64,000 nucleotides of DNA from Anseranas semipalmata (taxonomy: Eukaryota > Chordata > Aves > Anseriformes > Anseranatidae), in NCBI GenBank assembly GCA_013399115.1, contig VXAA01001416.1:296016-360015 (forward strand), given 5' to 3'. The position numbers and the translations under genes were made by a program. The notes below the pieces were generated by a model. That model saw nothing but the letters and a program-made list of their open reading frames with translations. It had not been told where the DNA came from and searched no databases. Of the stretch, positions 1-14,010 are shown in pieces (within the stretch, counting starts at the first letter, position 1; each line of letters opens with the position of its first letter).

Positions 1-1348
1 GGACTGTCCAAGGTGACATACTTGTGAAAGGTAACAGGATAAGAATTGAGTGCCTAAAGCTGCAAATATGTCAGTAGGTTCTCCTGCAAGAATTAAGAAC
101 CCAGCTGGTCTGTTTTTTTGTTGGTGGTGTGGTTTTCTTTGTTTGTTTTTTGCTTCTAAATCTCACTTTTCAGTGTTTGGTTTCACCTGAGACAGACGCT
201 AAATTCTGCACTTATACCCACAAAGCCTTAACGCCCTTGTGAAAACAACAGAATTTCACATTCCCTTTGTAAAGACATCAGTGATTATTATAGCAAGTGC
301 AGGACATCAGAGGAGCTGGTCACTAGTATCCAAGTGTTCATTTAATTATCAAGAAATTGGTAAATTTAGCATTTAGAAGTAGTTTGTTGTTGTTTTGTCA
401 TTTCCAATTTTTCCTAAAGACAGAAATGTTTCAAATGTTATGTGAATTTACCAATGCCTAACATGCTAATTAACAAAGGGTGGTACTACTGCAGTTGCAA
501 ATTAACCATTTAAAAATTCAAAACCATCAGAAAATACCCTAGAAAAAACTAGAAATCCTCATAAGAGTCAGGCAAATGTGTTTCCTAAGCAGCAACTTGT
601 TCTATGTGATTCTCTGTTAAAGTCTCACGTATGATTTCTGGAGAAAGCTGGTAACAGAGAGGTCAAGATATTTGTAACTGATCTATGAAGGCTTTGCCAA
701 AGCCAAATAAAACAAAAGTGCAGATTGAACAAAGAAGGAACCAACGGCAACGTGATTAAAACCAAAGAAACAGTGACTCCTGGAACTAAACTTTCAGGGG
801 TATTTGCAGTATGTGTGTGTTTCTGATAACCTCTGTGGTCAATTAGATATGAAAAGAAGGAAAACACTTATAACCAAAAAATAGCTTGCTTGGAAATAGA
901 AGTCTCAGAAAAGCGCAAGTGCTTGAGTCGGAGCTACTTTGTGATAATTTTTAGGTCAGAGTGGTCTCAAAGCTGCTACACACCTCACAGAAATAAGAGA
1001 TTATGAACATAAAATCACCTGAGAAGTGGGGAGAAAAGGCACCTTCAGGAATGCCCGATCTCTGTCTGGGACGTGTTGCAGGGGTGCAAAGCTGAGCAAC
1101 CCGAGACGGTTCCTAAGGTCACAGCCAGACCGCCTGCATGTGAACACAGGGCATCTCATTCAGCTCGTGTAACTCAGACTGATTGCGAGGCATTGCCATA
1201 AAAGCCTTCCGTTTGTTTGATCGTGAAGCTTATCTGACAACACAAGCAAGGTAAAACACCCCTGGTGGCATTTAACTCATCCCCACAAAGACAGTGAACG
1301 TCTATAAAGCAAAATGAACTTGGGGACATCTTAAGGAACTGTATTTAG
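1..1348. other. AT-rich unique sequence, no gene seen
   Basis: Only short chance open frames are present and I recognise no exon, RNA gene or repeat family. It is probably intronic or intergenic. Confidence 0.5.
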
Positions 1349-1460
1349 AACCACAAAGTCATCTAGTTTGGAAAAGACCTTCAGGATCATCAAGTCCAAC
1401 CACCAACCTGACCTACCGAGTCCGAGCACTGAACCACATCCCTTAGTGCCACACGGAGCA
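1349..1460 (-). mobile_element. CR1: CR1 LINE fragment, 3' end region
   Basis: The plus strand reads as the reverse complement of a CR1 3' untranslated region. It has the diagnostic block 'catctagtttggaaaagacc' followed by 'aggatcatcaagtccaacca' and a degraded stretch ending near 'gaaccacatcccttagtgcc'. Only about 110 bases remain and no coding part is present. The copy is diverged, so it is old and inactive. The sequence beyond 1460 does not follow CR1. Confidence 0.8.
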
Positions 1461-3897
1461 CTAGGAGTCTGGGTTTGTGCAGAACTGGAAGCCGAGGAAT
1501 GGTCTGAGCAAGCATTTCCACAGGGGATATAAACCACCACCACCCTTTCAATGTCAGACATCCTGCTGCTCTGGGTAAAGTTCCCTGGCTGTTGGTTACT
1601 CCTTGCTTTCTGGAAGAACACTGAAAACCTTTGACTTGCAAAGTGATATGCATTCATATCTGCAAACACAAAATTACAATTGAATTTGAATTGTCTGGAG
1701 ACACGGGCCTTGGAAATCAAAATAAACACAGCAGAAATTCCATCTTTGCTTTTTAAAAGATTCTGATGTTTCAGACATTTTAGAATCACATATTTTTGAG
1801 TTACAGAAGACAGCTTATGCTACTGACTGTTCCCCAAGGTAGGGAAAACCATTTCCTTCAGAGAAGACAAAAGCTAAAGGGCAGAAAACAACTATGACTC
1901 AGTAGAGCTGGTGGAGAAAGAGACCAGTCTCCAAATCATCACTCCTTGTATTTTATCAGCATTGTTCTGATTTTTGTGCAACTGATTGCAATAAAGAGAT
2001 TGACAATAATAAAAATGTAAAAAGACATTGGTAGACTGTGTTAAAGACACCTCAGTCGGTTCTGACCTAATTAAAGATATTTTTCTGGAGAACTTCCTCA
2101 TAACGAAAATCTGAGCTTTTCCCTGAAATACTGCCAGGGAAAGGTTCAGCTGGGATTACAATTGTCTAAAGCAGATGGGAATTAGACCAACCAGTGCCCA
2201 ACCGATTTTTTTATTAATGAATTGTGCTTCTTAGTTTCACTTCTTGTTGAGGCATTTAGATTTCATCGGGTCTTTGCCATTGTCCCTCCCACTTAACAAA
2301 TGTTCTGCCAAATTTGGATGAAGCTTTATTTTGGATTGCGATGGTTGGCAAATGCTACATTATATAAATGAGTCCTTAAAACTGTTAGTCTTATAGCAAA
2401 GAGAACGTGAAGTGCACACTGAATGTTTAATGTTTACTGAATGTGAAAACAACATCGAATGTTGTAGAAACAAAGAATTCAACAACATTTTGGAGAGGAT
2501 GCAGTATTTTGGTTCCAAAAGGTATGTGCAGGAGACACTAATAAAGCTATTTATAGTAAACTACAGAATAAAAGTACTGAATGTAGCTAGGCAAGGAAGG
2601 CATTTCTTCAGCTTTTGAAATCCCCTGTGTACCTAGCTGAGGTGACCCTGGAAAACCAACACATGGGCTCAGGGCTGCCCATGGTTTCAGCCAAAGGGAC
2701 CCTTTCTAGTTTACGGAAGTACTAGGTCTCTGGGCTTGTTTGTGTGGCAAACGCGACTAAATGTACAGACAGACAGACACCCAACACCAAGACAGCAAGT
2801 TAAATGTCCCACAGCACTGCACAGTTAGCTGCAAGCAGGAGTGCAAGCTCTGTCACCTGATGGGAGAAGAGGTGGCTGGTCTGCTCAGTCACTTTCGCAG
2901 GGGAAATAGTAACTATTAGAAAAAGAAAAGTCTTATTTATTGATTTGAAAAAGTCTACCTTATATCCTCAGACTTTCAAAAAAAAATCTGTTAAAATGTG
3001 TCTTTTGGAAGACATACATCAGGTGATAGCGAAATAGAAATAATTCATGTGCATTTGTGAGACAATCTCTAATTACATGACTACACATTTTTAGATGGTT
3101 CATTATTTCATTCAATAAACAAAACAATGATGCATATTAATTGGAGGCACCAGTTTTTATCCTTCTCTTGTAATGCACAGCTTTGTACATTATTTATCGT
3201 CTCTGTCATTTTATGCTCCTATACAAAAACAGTGCTAAATCCACAAGGTAACTTCGGTGCCAAAAATACATAGAATCTTGAAATCCTCAGTCAATACCAC
3301 CTATCCATCAGATGCTTGCACCCCCATTATTAAAGATGTCTAGCTATGAGAAACAGCACAAAATAATGAACAAACCTTAGTATCAGAGCAGATTCTGAAA
3401 ACATTACAACTCCAACAGAAATTAATGCAAGAAAGCTCCTAGCCCAAAAGGCTGGCACTTGTTTCCCTTTCAAGCAACCTAGAAGACACACACCCCAAGC
3501 TTTGCACAATTTTAAGGCATGGAAGAACACTCAACCAAGCCTAAAATAAAATGTCAAAGAAATCAAAGAGGAAAAAAAAAAGCTGTTAAATAGCACAGAT
3601 ATTATGACGCAGAGCTTATGAAAGTATTGGGAATATCTCAGTTTCAATAAATTATATTTCTTTTTAACCTTATTAAGTACATATGGCAACAGCCTCCTAA
3701 CTGGGTGCTAATATATAGGAACTCCAAACTCGTGAAGCATTTGATAAAGAAAATCCAAGAGGTTAAACAAACAAACAAAAGAATAACAACAACACCAAAA
3801 AGCCTGTCCATACAGCCTATATATTTGCTTAGGCTGTGTAAAGGCAATTTCAAGCCCCTGCTGAGAACAGTGGCTTTTTCCAGGATATCAGTTTAAG
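1461..3897. other. AT-rich unique sequence, no gene seen
   Basis: Nothing recognisable. The minus-strand frame through 1331-1789 is partly made of the CR1 fragment and is not taken as a gene. At 2768-2779 there is a very short (ACAG)n run. Confidence 0.45.
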
Positions 3898-3975
3898 CAT
3901 GGACAAGTCACTTCTTTGTGTTCTAGTTATTTCAACGATAAGATGGGATAATATTAAGTAGTTAATTCATATACA
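3898..3975 (+). mobile_element. MIR-like SINE relic
   Basis: The block 'ggacaagtcacttctttgtg' followed by 'cgataagatgggataatatt' follows the order of the MIR core (a GCAAGTCACTT box, then a TAAAATGGGGATAATA box) with many substitutions. MIR is a pan-amniote tRNA-derived SINE, so a strongly diverged copy is expected in a bird. The call rests on this motif order only. Confidence 0.5.
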
Positions 3976-6900
3976 GTGGTTTAGAGATATAATAAAATTG
4001 TCATAAGTCATCTCAGAAGAAAGTACTTTTACAAAACATTATGGGCATAGTTTTAAATAAATGGTGCTGTAACTTTTTTTTTTTTTTTGCATTTTTATTA
4101 TTACTTTTGGATGCATTTACCCTCTATGTCACATTTGGTAATTTTATGATATTATTAGAACATAATTTATATTTTCATGATCACCAAATGTATTTTGACA
4201 ACTGCAATCCACTTCAACAAATAATATTAACTATATGCATGAAGGTTTAAATGGCAAAAGTATTTAATCGCTAGATTGTCACCACAGTATTTTTACTTTG
4301 GTCTGATTTTGTTTAATCACGAAAGGGAGAACCAGGAATCCCTTTGCATTGATTCACCCTGCACAGAAATCTGTTCAATGAAGTGGTGCTGGCAGCACGG
4401 TGGTTAAGGATATCTGTGCTCAGAGTGAGATGGCAGAGTATTACTTGGCTCAATCAGATTATGCGTGTAAGAAGTGCTAAGCAGATAGACAACATTATGG
4501 AAGGGTGCCAAGGGAGTGGGAGAGAGGTGCAATAAAGGCCGCTTCTCCAGCTCACCTGACCCTGCAGTCTGCAAAATTAACCATACCATTTGCGTGAGCA
4601 ATCCTAGCTTTTGTTCGGGACCATAATACCTACACGATTAACTCATTTCACAGAGCAGCATTTAAGCGTTTGTCCTTTCAATCACAGACAGGCAATGCAG
4701 AAATAATCAGGAAAAAGCAAAGGTTATTCAATTTGCAGAGCACAGATCAGTTTAGAGAAGCTCACTGCAGCTTCAGAGCCCACTCAACTCCTACGGGAGT
4801 TGATGTTAGTTATTCCAGAGACATTAATGAAATTAGTAATTTTTTTCAACCATTATCATTGCTTGTTCTCCCTCCAATTTGCCATAAAGCAAAAGACACA
4901 CTCAAAGGCACCGGTAATTGTGCCCAGTTCCGTAGCGTTCAGTCCAGATTTCTGCGTGCTTTGGTTGATAGGAAAAGTCATGGCAATGTCCATTCTGGGG
5001 CAGTTATTCACATCTAGTATTTCACAGCAGTTTTTGGAAAGGAGAATAATTTTTACAAGAAACTGCCCCTGCAAACCAGGAACAGAGAACTGTTAAAAAT
5101 CTGACTGAATAATGGCATAGTCAGCTATCTGGGTTCAAATAAACCCCAGACCAATAGATTAATACAACCTGTAATGGTGAGTAACAGTGGTTGGCATTGA
5201 TTTCCAATTGTTGCTTATAAGCAAATACTGCCACTACTTTATACATAGATATATTAAAAAGAAACTGAGATCACAGACCCACGGAGTCAAAATATCACCC
5301 AAGTATCACCTAAAAAAGCACTTAAAAAAAAAAGTGGAAGACAGGTAGACTAACTGAAGTATCTTGTATACTTGAAACACAGCTACCTGCATGGTATATA
5401 CTCACCTATCCTGTATAGATCAACCAATCCGTTTTATTTATAAAATACACTAAAGCAACACATTGTCCCATGAAGTTACATTCTCTCAAAACACTATCTT
5501 TAATTCATTTTCATTCCCATCACGCAGCTCTCTGGAATACTTGGGTACAAATGCAGTCTGCCTCCATTTCAGGAGTTGTCCTTGCCCACAGGTTTTGCCG
5601 CAGCGGAGCAGCGCTCTTGCACTGGCCCGAGGAAAGGAGAGCTCAGTTCATGGAGCCAGGGGCCACCCGGCTTGAGCTGGAGAAATGCGATCCTGCACAG
5701 GTACTGGGAAAGACTAAATTCTGGAGGCTTTGTTCAGATAAACCTCTGGCCAGACTGAACCATACAACTCAACCTAGAGTCAGGAAGAGATTAAAGGTAT
5801 ACATATAGTTGGCTTTTAAAATATATATAATTTGCCATAACGTGGCACGCTTCACTTTGAACGAAGACACTATGTCTGCTAATGGAAGACTCGTGCACCT
5901 TTACAAGTTTTTACTCACTCAGGCGTTAGTAGCTCATTCACAGTGCATGTTCTTCACTGCTGTCTTACCATTTTATCTGCTAATGATTAACGTTACTATA
6001 TGAATAACTTAATTGCTATGGCTAGTAAATCTTCTATCCGATAATCACTTCCAGTTACCAGGAATTTGTGTCCTGTAGTCTACTGATTCAGAGATATGCC
6101 TACTAGGAAACTGCAGAACAAGTGGTTTAGTTCAACCTAAACAAAAGTAGTCTGCTCTCCCTAAATCTACAGCATTTCCCACACACGTGTCAATGAAGTA
6201 CACAGTTGCCAGGTATTCAATAAGTTGTAATAAATCCAGTTCACTGGATTAATTACTTCCATCTTATGTCACTTCTTGAAAAGTTGTTACTCAGAAGTAT
6301 TTGAGATTTCTTGACATCATCTTATATTTGGATTGTCAAGGTAACATCTGATATCTGAAATAACAGAGGACAAATACTATAACAGCTACATTCAACTTCT
6401 AACTAGTCTTTTCATTATTGAACAAGGAAGAACCTAAACTCCTACAGTGATTTTATAATTAAGTGTTCAGTATAAATTGTCTACTGGTTTAGCACTTCTC
6501 TTTTGATTTTCCCAACTCCTAGTCATGGCATTTATTCAGGAGGTGAGCAAATATTTTTTCCCTTAATTGTTATATCGAAACAGTAAAACACAAGAACTGG
6601 GCAGCAGCTTATTTACATACCAAAAGCTGGAGGGTGGTCTGCTGAAAAGTTTGTTAAATCTCCCAGTGCTTTCAGCAAAGCTTGAGAAATGTCTGAATCT
6701 ATTTAGCACTTTAAGAGGAAAGCATAAGGAGCAAAGAAACCAAAGAAAATGTTTGGATTTCAACTTCCAGTATTTGGGTTTGCAAATAACTTATTTCAGA
6801 GACAAAGTACAGCCCTAGATCACAAGTGTTCAAATGTTGGGTTTTATTTTAGGTTTCTGAGATTAGAAGCCAATCTGGAATTCAAATCTGGAAAAAATTG

Positions 6901-9900
6901 AACACTATCAGAGAATTTCTAATTCCCTGAGAATTTAATTCCCTAAGATAATTTAGAGATGTACTCCAAATTCCGATTATACTTTAAAGAAATTAAACTT
7001 TTTATGAAAAACATTACTCAAGTTGAATGAAGATTTCAGGAACTAGACCTCAATGAACATGGAGGCCTAAGGCAATGTAATCTTTGCTTATGATCTGTGG
7101 AGTAAGAATTAGCAGGGAGTCTTAATCTGTGTTTTTAGGCAAATGTCACACAGTATTTACGAAAAATGAGTACGACTGCCTGCAGTTTTTAAGAGGTTTG
7201 TAAGGCACCAAAACAGTTCCCTCCCCCTGCCCCAGAGGTAATCCTTCGCATTAAAGTTTCTTCAGAGATAATTAAAGCTTATCCAGAGAGTACTGAAAAT
7301 CCATAAATACTGATTCAGACATTCAGGACAAGGATAAACTTAATACTTAAGACTGACTTAGCAGAATTGTCATTGGGAATTAAGGCACTGGGATAGAAAG
7401 TATTATTAAAGTATGAAAACAACTTTTATGGAACTGGTATCAACAAGTAACACACACACGCTTTGACACAGGATATGGGCACATTTCTATTTCAATCACA
7501 GCACAGAGAGCAAAGATATTTAGGCGTTATCACAAATACCAACTTGTTCCCACTGTTCTTCCTCAGCTCCATAGCTGTATTTACCATTATTTGACCGGAC
7601 TTCATTTCATCTGATCTTCATCTGATTTCAGACTTCATTTTTAACAGTAATTTCTTTTTTTTTCCAAAGTTAAGATGCGCCAAAGAAGATAAATACCTCT
7701 TTTACTTCTGCGGAGCCTCACCAGGTTAATCAGCTCAGACCAGACACAGTACAGACAGGATTCTCAAATTTTAAGAAGTTAGCTACATTAGAAACTGGGG
7801 TTATTTCTACAACGCATAAATCTGTTGAAAGAGATGCATCCCACTAGTGCTACAGTTTATGGAATTCGATGCTTCCATAGCAAGTCTATTTCAGGCCAGA
7901 GAAATGTATGCTAGAACCTGACACACTCCAGAGGCTCAAGCTTTCTGTGTAACTGAGATAAACAGTTATCTCTTACACACATGGGAAAAGAATCCAATGT
8001 ACATAAAAATATTTTGGTGATCTAACAACCAGAAATCAGTCACTTGCACTTGGAATTTTTCCCACTCCGATGCCTTGACACAATGTACCCGTGAAATCGG
8101 ATAATTAAGTAACTCACTGGGAACCATTTCAACAACTCCGCCCATAAAATATTGTAAGCTGAATTAAAGTCAGGTACAGTATTTGGGAATAAAATATTTT
8201 TAAAAGGTCAAACTTACATTCAAGAATAAAATTGCAAGACAGTAACGTTCTTATGATTTCAAATTCATACGTGTAACTGACCTTGTTCTCAAATAGTTTG
8301 AAAACCATCTTCCTCCTTTGCCTCCTGAACCGGTAAATTATGACACATTTCTAAGGGGCAGTTAAAGCAATTTGGATTTAGAAAGTTGCTGGAATGACAG
8401 TTTATGACTAAATATCACATGTGGGAGACTTACTAAAGTTTGCTGTTAGAAAGAGAAAGGATATAAATCGAGTATCAAACGGAATGTGGTGTTTTGTGTC
8501 TTTTACAAAAGGCCTTCAGAAAGTTCAGAAGGCCTGTAGAAGACAATAACCATTCCAAGTAATTTGTAAGAGACCTATTTTTTGCCAAAATTCCTTTCAG
8601 TCACCTCTTGGATTGCAACACACTATGCCTCTATTCTGGATAAAACATTTATCAGTCTTATCTGGAGAGAGAGGAAAAAAGAAATCTTACCCTTATCACC
8701 TTCCTAGATCTGGAAGTTTGAACCTGTATTAGTGGAAAATTCCAACTGAGCATGACAGGACTTTTTCCTGTAGTACAGATTATTTTGTAGCAATGGGCTA
8801 TAGAACAAAATAGTACAATTGTAAACAATTGTAAAGCCCTTTAAAGAGAAAGTTCTTTAGAAACAAACAAACATCAGCCAACATATTTGTGCACACATGA
8901 AAGAATAAAGCTTTCAACAGGAGATAACCTATTCTCACAGATTACACAATCCAGCTGTACTGACTAATCACAACAGGCGTGGAACTGATAGCACTGAAAC
9001 AGGAAGGAGAACAGATTTGGCTAAGTACTCCATTAAAGCCAAGGAGAAATTCCCCTGTACAAGGCCAGCTTTCCAAAGGTATCTAAACTTCTAATCCCAA
9101 TAGAAAATTGAATCCAAAATATTCATCATGTTCATAAATAACCTTTGAGGATCTGAAACCTCAGTTTCCACCTGTCATCCTACCTAACACCTTAGTTATG
9201 GAGACTATTGCAACAGCTCAAGCAACGTTGCTCACCCAAAAGCTACACGCAGCATTAACAAATAGCTAATTTAGGAGTCCTCGCCACCACCTGAATTGGC
9301 AGGAAGCTGGCAAGGTCAGCTTTTAAAACTCTATCAAATCAAAAGAAGCTAACTTTAAAACAAGAAAGAAAAAGAAAAGAAGAGAAATAAGAAGCCGTAA
9401 CTGAAGCTATTACTGCTCTTTAGTTAGCTAATAAACCAGGGAGGTCTTGTAATTACATTCACATAGTTAGAACACACAGATTGCATTGTAATTTCTATTC
9501 ATCTGATTCGGATTGGTAATGATGTGTTTTAGTCGGTAGATGGTGCTGCTTCTTTCTAGCCCTCTCCATCAATATAACAGTACATGATCAGGTACGCAGA
9601 GTCCTACATTTTCCCCACATCTGGGGAAGGACTGTGGCTGGGTTACTTGTGGTTTGCTACTTGGCCAAACAAGCAACAAAAAAGACAAGCTGCCCTTCTG
9701 CATCAGCACAGCTCATACGAACCTGTTCTTGGAACATATTTATTAGAGAACATGACAGACAGAGACATGCTCAGACTCCAATTTTCTGCCTTTGGAAATG
9801 CAAGACTTAAATACCAAATGGATGCCATATTGTTTCCTGTCTCCAAACCACTTTGTTTATAGAAAAAAAAATAATTTGTTAATTGCAAAGATAGAAGAGT

Positions 9901-10080
9901 TACTCCTCCATTTACACGCGAGGTTTGCAGCCCTCAAAGCCTCCCACTGCCAGTCCTTCCATGCCATCAACTGAAAACTCAAGAGAGCTGAGCAAGAAAA
10001 TACTGCAGAAAATTACTGTCTCCCTAAGCCAAATCAGTATGTCACTGCATCATCAGTGGGCAACAGCATGCTGAAGGCAC
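3976..10080. other. AT-rich unique sequence, no gene seen
   Basis: About 6 kb without a recognisable exon or repeat. A slightly GC-richer patch at 5580-5700 carries a plus-strand open frame of 112 codons (5470-5808). It resembles no family I know and has no clear splice or start context, so it is not called. The rest is intron-like. Confidence 0.45.
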
Positions 10081-10087
10081 CATGTTC

Positions 10088-10200
10088 TGCCTGCCTGGTA
10101 AAACAAAAAACCCTGAGGTAAAACAAAAAAAAAAAAAANNNNNNNNNNNNNNNNNNNNNNNNNNNNNNNNAAAAAAAAAACCTTGAGGTAAGCCTCTTGC
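10088..10200. repeat. Short tandem A-rich repeat containing assembly gap
   Basis: Units resembling 'cctgaggtaaaacaaaaaa' occur at least twice before the gap (from about 10094 and from 10110), and a third partial unit 'ccttgaggtaag' follows it. N bases occupy 10139-10170 between two poly(A) runs. The gap probably hides more copies of the same unit. Confidence 0.7.
10139..10170. other. Assembly gap (32 N)
   Basis: An N run flanked on both sides by poly(A). The open frames that appear to cross it are meaningless. Confidence 0.99.
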
Positions 10201-10251
10201 TTGCTTTTGGTCCTGACAGCCATAACTGAAATCTGAAAGCAGAAGCATACC

Positions 10252-10279
10252 AAAAATAAATAAATAAATAAAAATAAAT
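10252..10279. repeat. (AAAT)n microsatellite
   Basis: Repeated AAAT units, slightly interrupted. Confidence 0.9.
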
Positions 10280-12239
10280 GAAAAAGATTCTAAATAGTCC
10301 AAGAGCTTGAAAATCAGCTTATTCTCAGTAGATGCTTAAAAAAAAAAAAAAAGTGATTCTCATGTTGTCCCTGTGACCATCCAGATAATTTACTTTGAGC
10401 AATACGTTTTCTGTGACAGAGAATTTTTTTAATCAGCTTTAAATGAGCAGAGTTCTACTCACACTGTCTTATTATATTAATGATGATAAAAAACAACCCC
10501 AATTATGGTCATTTGGTCATCAAAAAAATGCAATTGACCTGTATGTCTCATATGATTGCACTAAAATATAATCGTAAAATAAATGAGGGACATTAGCATC
10601 ATTTGTATTTCATATATTCTGTAAGAAGAAAGCATTAACTCTAGCCAGTACGTTAAACAGCTCTTATGAAAGTTTCTACGTAACAGTCCGGAGTACAAAC
10701 ACACAGGGTCAAAAAGTTATGCAGACTAGAAAAAGAAGTTACAAAAGAAAAGCAAAGTCACTGCAGAATCGTTTTACTCTACCAACAGTCCACCAACAAA
10801 CATAAGTGAAAAAGCACACTTCTGCTTTCTGAAAGCAGAAACGAAACAACCAAAAAAAGTTAGGCTTTTTAAACACATTCTTCACAAAGTAATAGCTGTG
10901 TCTGGAAGAAAAATATCCAATAAAAACTTGAAATAAACCATTGGCATTTCCCTAACACCGATCTTGAGCAAAGCACTTGAGAGACTGTGTTTTTAGGCAA
11001 ATGTCACGAGGGGAAAGAATAGGCTTGCGTGGAAGATGCAGAAATAAGCCCTTCTATAAAAACAAACAAGCAAAAAGAAAATCAGAAAGAAAAGGGTATT
11101 TTGCACAAGAGGAAGCAGCTGTAGAACTCCGGGGGGGAAGCCCCTGGTTATTTTGCTGTTCCAATGGTAAGGAACTAAGAAAGGTAGTGCTTGTAAAAGC
11201 TAATCGTCCAGTTTTGAATTTGGAGGGCATCTCAATGCCCTTCCCTTTAAAGTCTCTGTCTGAGGCTGGTCTACAAATGCTGCTACCCACCCTTGCCACC
11301 ATTACAGTCCTGCAGGACAGCACATCTCTCAACGCGACTGCTCTGCTGCCGTGGCAGCGTGTGACCGGTCCCCCCCTTCACCACTGCCACGCACCTGCTC
11401 TGCTCACAGCTCTTTGCTCTCCGCCAGTACTGGTACAGGCCTACAGGAGATGCCACTAGTGACAAAGTCTGAATACTCACAAGCACAAAAACAAAAACAA
11501 CAAAAAAAAACAAGAATACTTGTGAAGAAGATACAGTCTATCAACTCTCCAATTATACATTTTTTCCTGCATCAGCTATAAAAACCGAAGTCACGCTTGC
11601 TAATTTTAAGTAGATGTAAATTACTATTTCTGTGTCCCACTCCGCTTTACCCATCTGCCTGCTCACAGCGCAGGTGCACGCGCTGCCCCAGAACAGCGCA
11701 GCACACCGCAAGGTATTGCAACATGGAAAACTCACACCAGCCACTTTGTAGGAACTGCTATACTAACACTCAAATGTACACCGGGATTTCAGTACCAGCT
11801 GCACAGAGCTCAGTAGGATTACACTCCTACTGAAAGCCTTTTTTCCTTTTCAGCCACGTATCTTCTGAAATACCTCCTAATTTTCAGCAGAACATGACAG
11901 CAGCTTGATAAAAGCCTCAAAATGCTGGGAAATGGTTCAGAAGTGGAATCAACTAATAGAGTTCATAAGATTTGCTGACATTTGCTTACAGCTACCCATA
12001 GCCTCCGCTCAAGGGAGTCTCACTTACCTTTTTAGAGAGGCTGTTGCTAGCAGTAAATAAGCTGATGCAGAAGAATATTGCAGAGCAAAAGGAATACAGT
12101 CCTTCCCCTTTGAAATTTTATCTACAACTTCTCAGTAAGACAATAAATTTGCAACAGAGAACGAAGGCTAAAATCATCAACAGAGCCGAAGGACTGGTAT
12201 TAGAGGAAACGACTGACATATATGTGCACACGGAGAACG
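10280..12239. other. AT-rich sequence, no firm gene
   Basis: It includes an AT-rich, TAAT-bearing stretch (10440-10640) and a patch with a few CpG sites (11320-11400). A plus-strand open frame of 160 codons at 10977-11459 is present, but its composition is Lys/Arg-rich at the start and then low-information, with no splice signals or family resemblance, so I do not call it a gene. Confidence 0.4.
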
Positions 12240-12420
12240 AGTCCGCGGGAGCAGCAAGGCAGCGCTGCAGGTCCACCAGGACCTCTGGTGCATGGATGCG
12301 AAATGGCTGCGGGGTGAACCAGCACCGAACCGTCGCAGAGCCGCGCTGGCGAGGCCGAAGACCCACCCAAGCCGGTATTCAGCAGCGGGCACATACGTAT
12401 CAGTACTACTCCAGCGTCAC
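12240..12420. other. GC/CpG-rich block of unknown nature
   Basis: CpG dinucleotides are dense here (for example 'gagtccgcgggagcagcaag', 'accgtcgcagagccgcgctg'), while the surrounding kilobases are AT-rich. A plus-strand frame of 152 codons (12044-12502) stays open across the whole block, and shorter frames are open on the minus strand. The encoded sequences match no family I recognise. It could be a conserved exon, a small CpG island or an unrecognised GC-rich insertion. Confidence 0.35.
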
Positions 12421-13740
12421 GTTCTCCAAACAAACCATGGCTTACAATTTTTTCAATTTTGACTCATATGGATTTGCCCAGTCACATCTTGAATTCCTGT
12501 AAAATTTAATGGCCACCACACTCTGGGAAACAAATGTCCACAGTTTGATACCTTACACGGAAGTGTGAGAAGATCTATGGAACCAAATTAAGATTTTATT
12601 TTATTTTTTTTAATGAAAGGGGGAAACGATGGTAGCAAGTTGTATTAGACTTCTGCAAAAGAATATTGTGAACACCCTGCACAGTTTTACACCTCGACTA
12701 GAGAAAATAAAAGGTAATAATGATGAAATACTAGAGTCTTGGAAACAATTTGTAGATTGTAGACAATTGTAGATTTCAGAGGGCTTTGCAGAAGTCATGG
12801 GCATATGTTGTGTGCTATTGCTATGATACTGCATTAGAAAACAAAAATATAAATATACACCAACTGTTGAAGAGCAACTAGATCAGTTGCCAATGCAGGT
12901 AATTTTCCATCTTTTAGTATTATTCTGTCACATTTTTGAACAGCTTAGTTTTCTCATTGCCAAAAAGCATCTCTAAATAAGGTAATGATGCCGTCAATCT
13001 AAATAGGAATAAGCACCGAGACTGCAAAGGAGATTCTGGTGGCACGTTAACATTTACAGATCCACCAGCCTCTTCTGGTTCCTTTTGAAAACCATCTCTA
13101 GACTTTTATACTTTCTGGGTGCTTGAAATGCAGTATGAAAAATGGAAGTGAAAAACATCAACATTAAAATCCAGATGTGAAAGTCCATAAATTGGATTAA
13201 ATTTCCATAAACCTTAATGAAAAGCAGAGTTCACAGAGAAAATACATTATTGCTCTGATTTTCATTATGTAGGATCAGCACTGCAAATAATTAAGAGCCT
13301 GAGAAAAAAACAGTTGCTGTTCTTAAATATGCATCTACTGTTATGGCTTGTTAATAGGAAGAAGGCTATTCTAGATCATAAACTACAAATCCCAAAGCCG
13401 TAAGAATGAAAACACAGAAGTAGGGGTATTACTGACCACTTGACCAGGAGCAGTGGTTGCTGTGATTACATAAACTGGAAAAATGCAGCACCCAGGCATT
13501 ATGTCTAAAAACAATTTATTTGCATTTTAAACTGTATAAGTGATGCCCAACTAGTTCAAAAGTACACAGAAGGAAAGGCTGTTCTGACATGGTTTTGAAT
13601 ACTAAAGGAGGACTGGTTAAATGAAGGAACTAACCAGAGATACACAAGTGACCACATGAAAATCAATTATAACATTCACATAAGAGAAAACACACAAACA
13701 CACCCTGCCAGAAGGAACAAGGATGTTCAAAATGCCCAGG
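12421..13740. other. AT-rich sequence, no gene seen
   Basis: No recognisable element. Short repeated 'gtagattgtagacaattgta' motifs occur near 12750. Confidence 0.45.
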
Positions 13741-13773
13741 GAAAAAAACAAACAAAAACAAACAAACAAACAA
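13741..13773. repeat. (CAAA)n simple repeat
   Basis: Interrupted CAAA units following a run of A. Confidence 0.9.
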
Positions 13774-13874
13774 GACACAGAATACTTAGCCTGTAAGACC
13801 TGAATAAATCTAATTTTATACCTTTCTAAATACATCATTAAAAAATAAGAGAGGAATTAAATCCAAATACGCCC

Positions 13875-14010
13875 ATGAGACCACGGGTCGGTGGCTGCAG
13901 AATCCACCTGGAACTGGAGGCACGTTCCTCCCGTCCCTTCCCCAGCTCAGCCTGCGCAGGAAGCTGGCAGCCCTGCGCCGCAGGGGAGCGTCCCCCTCTT
14001 TGGGCTGCAG
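13875..14010. other. GC-rich block of unknown nature
   Basis: A short GC-rich stretch with several CpG sites ('ctgcgccgcaggggagcgtc') in AT-rich surroundings. Frames on both strands are open for 70-80 codons, giving no preference. Not recognised. Confidence 0.35.

Noticed and set aside
10042..10302. Minus-strand open frames crossing the N run
   Set aside because: They depend on N bases and poly(A); not real coding.
10977..11459. 160-codon plus-strand open frame
   Set aside because: Biased composition, no splice or promoter context, no domain.
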